Below, one piece after another: positions 43,801 to 44,155 of a stretch of DNA of 44,155 nucleotides (the first letter of the stretch is position 1; each line of letters begins with the position of its first letter). The stretch comes from Acidobacteria bacterium 37-71-11 (GTDB taxonomy: Bacteria; Acidobacteriota; Thermoanaerobaculia; Thermoanaerobaculales; Thermoanaerobaculaceae), in the NCBI GenBank assembly GCA_002279285.1, contig NCBR01000001.1, forward strand, positions 1-44,155, read 5' to 3'. A program made the position numbers and the translations under genes. Under the pieces are notes generated by a model, which ran no database searches, had not been told where the DNA came from, and saw only the letters and a program-made list of their open reading frames with translations.

Positions 43801-44155
43801 CCGGCGAGCGCCTCCGGCTGTCCGGCGGCGCCGCGCGCGAGCGCGAGCAGCAGCCGCCACGCCATCAACCGGGTCGCGGCGACCGGGTGCTCGCACCACG
43901 CCGCCGCGAACGCCACGAGGCCGGGCCGGTCCTCGACCGGAACGTGCTCCAAGCAAATCTCCAGCGACTCGCAGACATACAGGCCGACGAGCGGCCGGCC
44001 GTCGCGGAGGCGGCCCTCGAAGTTCGCCTTGACCCGCTCCCACGCCTGGCGTCGGAGGTCGGGCTCGGCGCGGCGGAGGAGGCGCCGCAGCACGATCGGC
44101 ACGGCGTACAGCACCCGCTCGGTCGCCGCCATGTCCTCTTCGGGGTTCGCCTTCG
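40842..44155 (-). CDS. Helical-repeat / NadD-like nucleotidyltransferase fusion protein (5' end cut)
   Basis: A very large protein, at least 1096 residues from the first in-window ATG at 44132; the frame stays open with protein-like codons (KANPEED) to the edge, so the true start is probably outside. Positions below count from that ATG. Residues 1-410 are helical, HEAT-like repeats. Residues 420-610 form a nucleotidyltransferase domain with GTFDPFTSAH (425-434, the T/HxGH motif region of NadD), ELLIVVGSDVL, and SSTALRAAL (575-583, like ISSTxIR). About 640-760 is Gly/Pro-rich. The C-terminal third (about 760-1096) has LLWDIENVL and VREVLIGVTNASVRTTL and is unassigned. NadD enzymes are normally about 200 residues, so this fusion does something more specialised than NAD synthesis. 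It is coupled to the dehydrogenase-like gene. Confidence 0.8.
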   Translation of the reverse strand, partial: KANPEEDMAATERVLYAVPIVLRRLLRRAEPDLRRQAWERVKANFEGRLRDGRPLVGLYVCESLEICLEHVPVEDRPGLVAFAAAWCEHPVAATRLMAWRLLLALARGAAGQPEALAGLAGRVEALGHRGGDFLVAELFLLEEMGEACALPHVAELSRRLRLEGRDPVREVLLRNLKSRVDWVEKKVNCDFLVFSAVARRAEERDPGSYFANEVASHFANLLKVSRVEGTRFHAGRSLLALLPLLTVPQRNDVMVELLRSLELDVEAVTRYIPRFLASVLASLPEQEFLEALDDIEGNVRRGNEPLQRLLLQTAGWLLTALDAATLQGGVLRRLTGMLLGSLAESRSSTAVEGFAQIAMMLERLSERPDDGRLRAFLLLASKKLLTLTTHRGGDRVRFFLVGSALNRLDRAIASLHPALRFPERPAVAFIPGTFDPFTSAHRAVVARALEHAAEAVVQMDDYSWRKHALPRQLREDLAWMALADMPDAYLAPFRPPVNLARRVSGVRQLRRAFGRRELLIVVGSDVLSGASAYAKPEGEIWEIPHLVVVRDGAGPEGWRDRIGGFRGGVTVVPVPDQVRAVSSTALRAALDRRGDLDALCHPLVARTLLERRLYVNYPAYKEQVPLPDDRVECRAAGRHHDVTVCELKSPDAEQGPAASIRWRTGAAASLPTVPGGGGPLPVSDGRLVGDGALVETVGPPGAGGDGGSLQRLLSDVLGRWLDAGLLFALVPLDGRDGGALADALRPLGAAVPQRGAQPGGGLAVLRLEHPLVLLWDIENVLQPPYTGAPAVRRALASGRAALAGFFAALAPGDALLHLHEEQLKRQVVQWAQGVLGDQPARRRWVTLGLGRQFSRDIVGEYPTVAIDLERLLTWRGSEGGTAPRVGSPSLGLQLAVARELGRNAIVLAPFLDSAEAVLQVNDAAQAAGLPVREVLIGVTNASVRTTLDLRGIPHRCGAVVPGWRGVLRESATAPYVGGWSIVGRDPLETGSLLPSLNDCLPYRHPRHLGLSGSDAFDFSRLALAHAHAVLLALEETFREREGRLLAVQDLGAVVRTPRCPPMPQGFLPPRDRFPSDLVAEDIEALARLHPQTHAAGRERWRER

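Overview
The window looks like a high-GC, Gram-negative chromosome segment. It carries Kdo/LPS genes (kdsB, kdsA), a LolA-type lipoprotein carrier, two type IV pilus retraction ATPases, a futalosine-pathway menaquinone gene (mqnD), a membrane pyrophosphatase and a rubrerythrin. This mix fits Acidobacteriota or a relative with a menaquinone-based, partly low-oxygen lifestyle; the phylum is an inference from gene content only. Both window ends cut genes (hppA on the left, a large nucleotidyltransferase fusion on the right). There are no rRNA or tRNA genes, CRISPR arrays, insertion sequences or phage genes.

Layout. 1-7.9 kb (minus strand): hppA start, trpS, then recX-alaS-lytic transglycosylase with overlapping ends, then two pilT-like ATPase genes. 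8.1-13.6 kb: a YyaL/DUF255 thioredoxin-domain protein, an unknown membrane protein, and a MacA-like adaptor with a MacB-like permease that has no ATPase gene beside it. 13.7-16.9 kb (minus): NRDE protein, GNAT acetyltransferase, pepA and a macro-domain protein. 17.0-21.3 kb (plus): phospholipase C-like secreted protein, purH, LolA-like protein, polyprenyl diphosphate synthase and a small helical protein. 21.2-22.2 kb (minus): an anchored sugar-binding-like protein. 22.3-26.5 kb (plus): kdsB-pyrG-kdsA behind a good sigma-70 promoter, then an RmlC-like cupin. 26.5-29.1 kb (minus): a lipoprotein and a CNT nucleoside transporter.

The most unusual stretch is 29.1-32.2 kb. A frameshifted zincin is followed by about 800 bases with no credible protein but with a nested, collinear set of long complementary arms (about 29505-30258). 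This is either a large structured RNA or a long decayed palindrome. It runs into the ribosome binding site of a ClpX-like AAA+ ATPase that lacks the zinc-binding domain and has no ClpP partner, followed by an ankyrin-repeat protein.

32.2-36.4 kb (minus): an exported rubrerythrin and a DUF2231 membrane protein sit behind a well-formed sigma-54 promoter. Immediately beyond lie a sigma-54-dependent NtrC-type regulator and a membrane histidine kinase whose ATP-binding domain has lost its central part. 36.4-39.5 kb: an NCS2-type permease, mqnD and a small two-helix membrane protein. 39.6-44.2 kb: a lactate/malate dehydrogenase-like protein translationally coupled to a protein of at least 1100 residues that joins helical repeats, a NadD-like nucleotidyltransferase and an unassigned C-terminal region.
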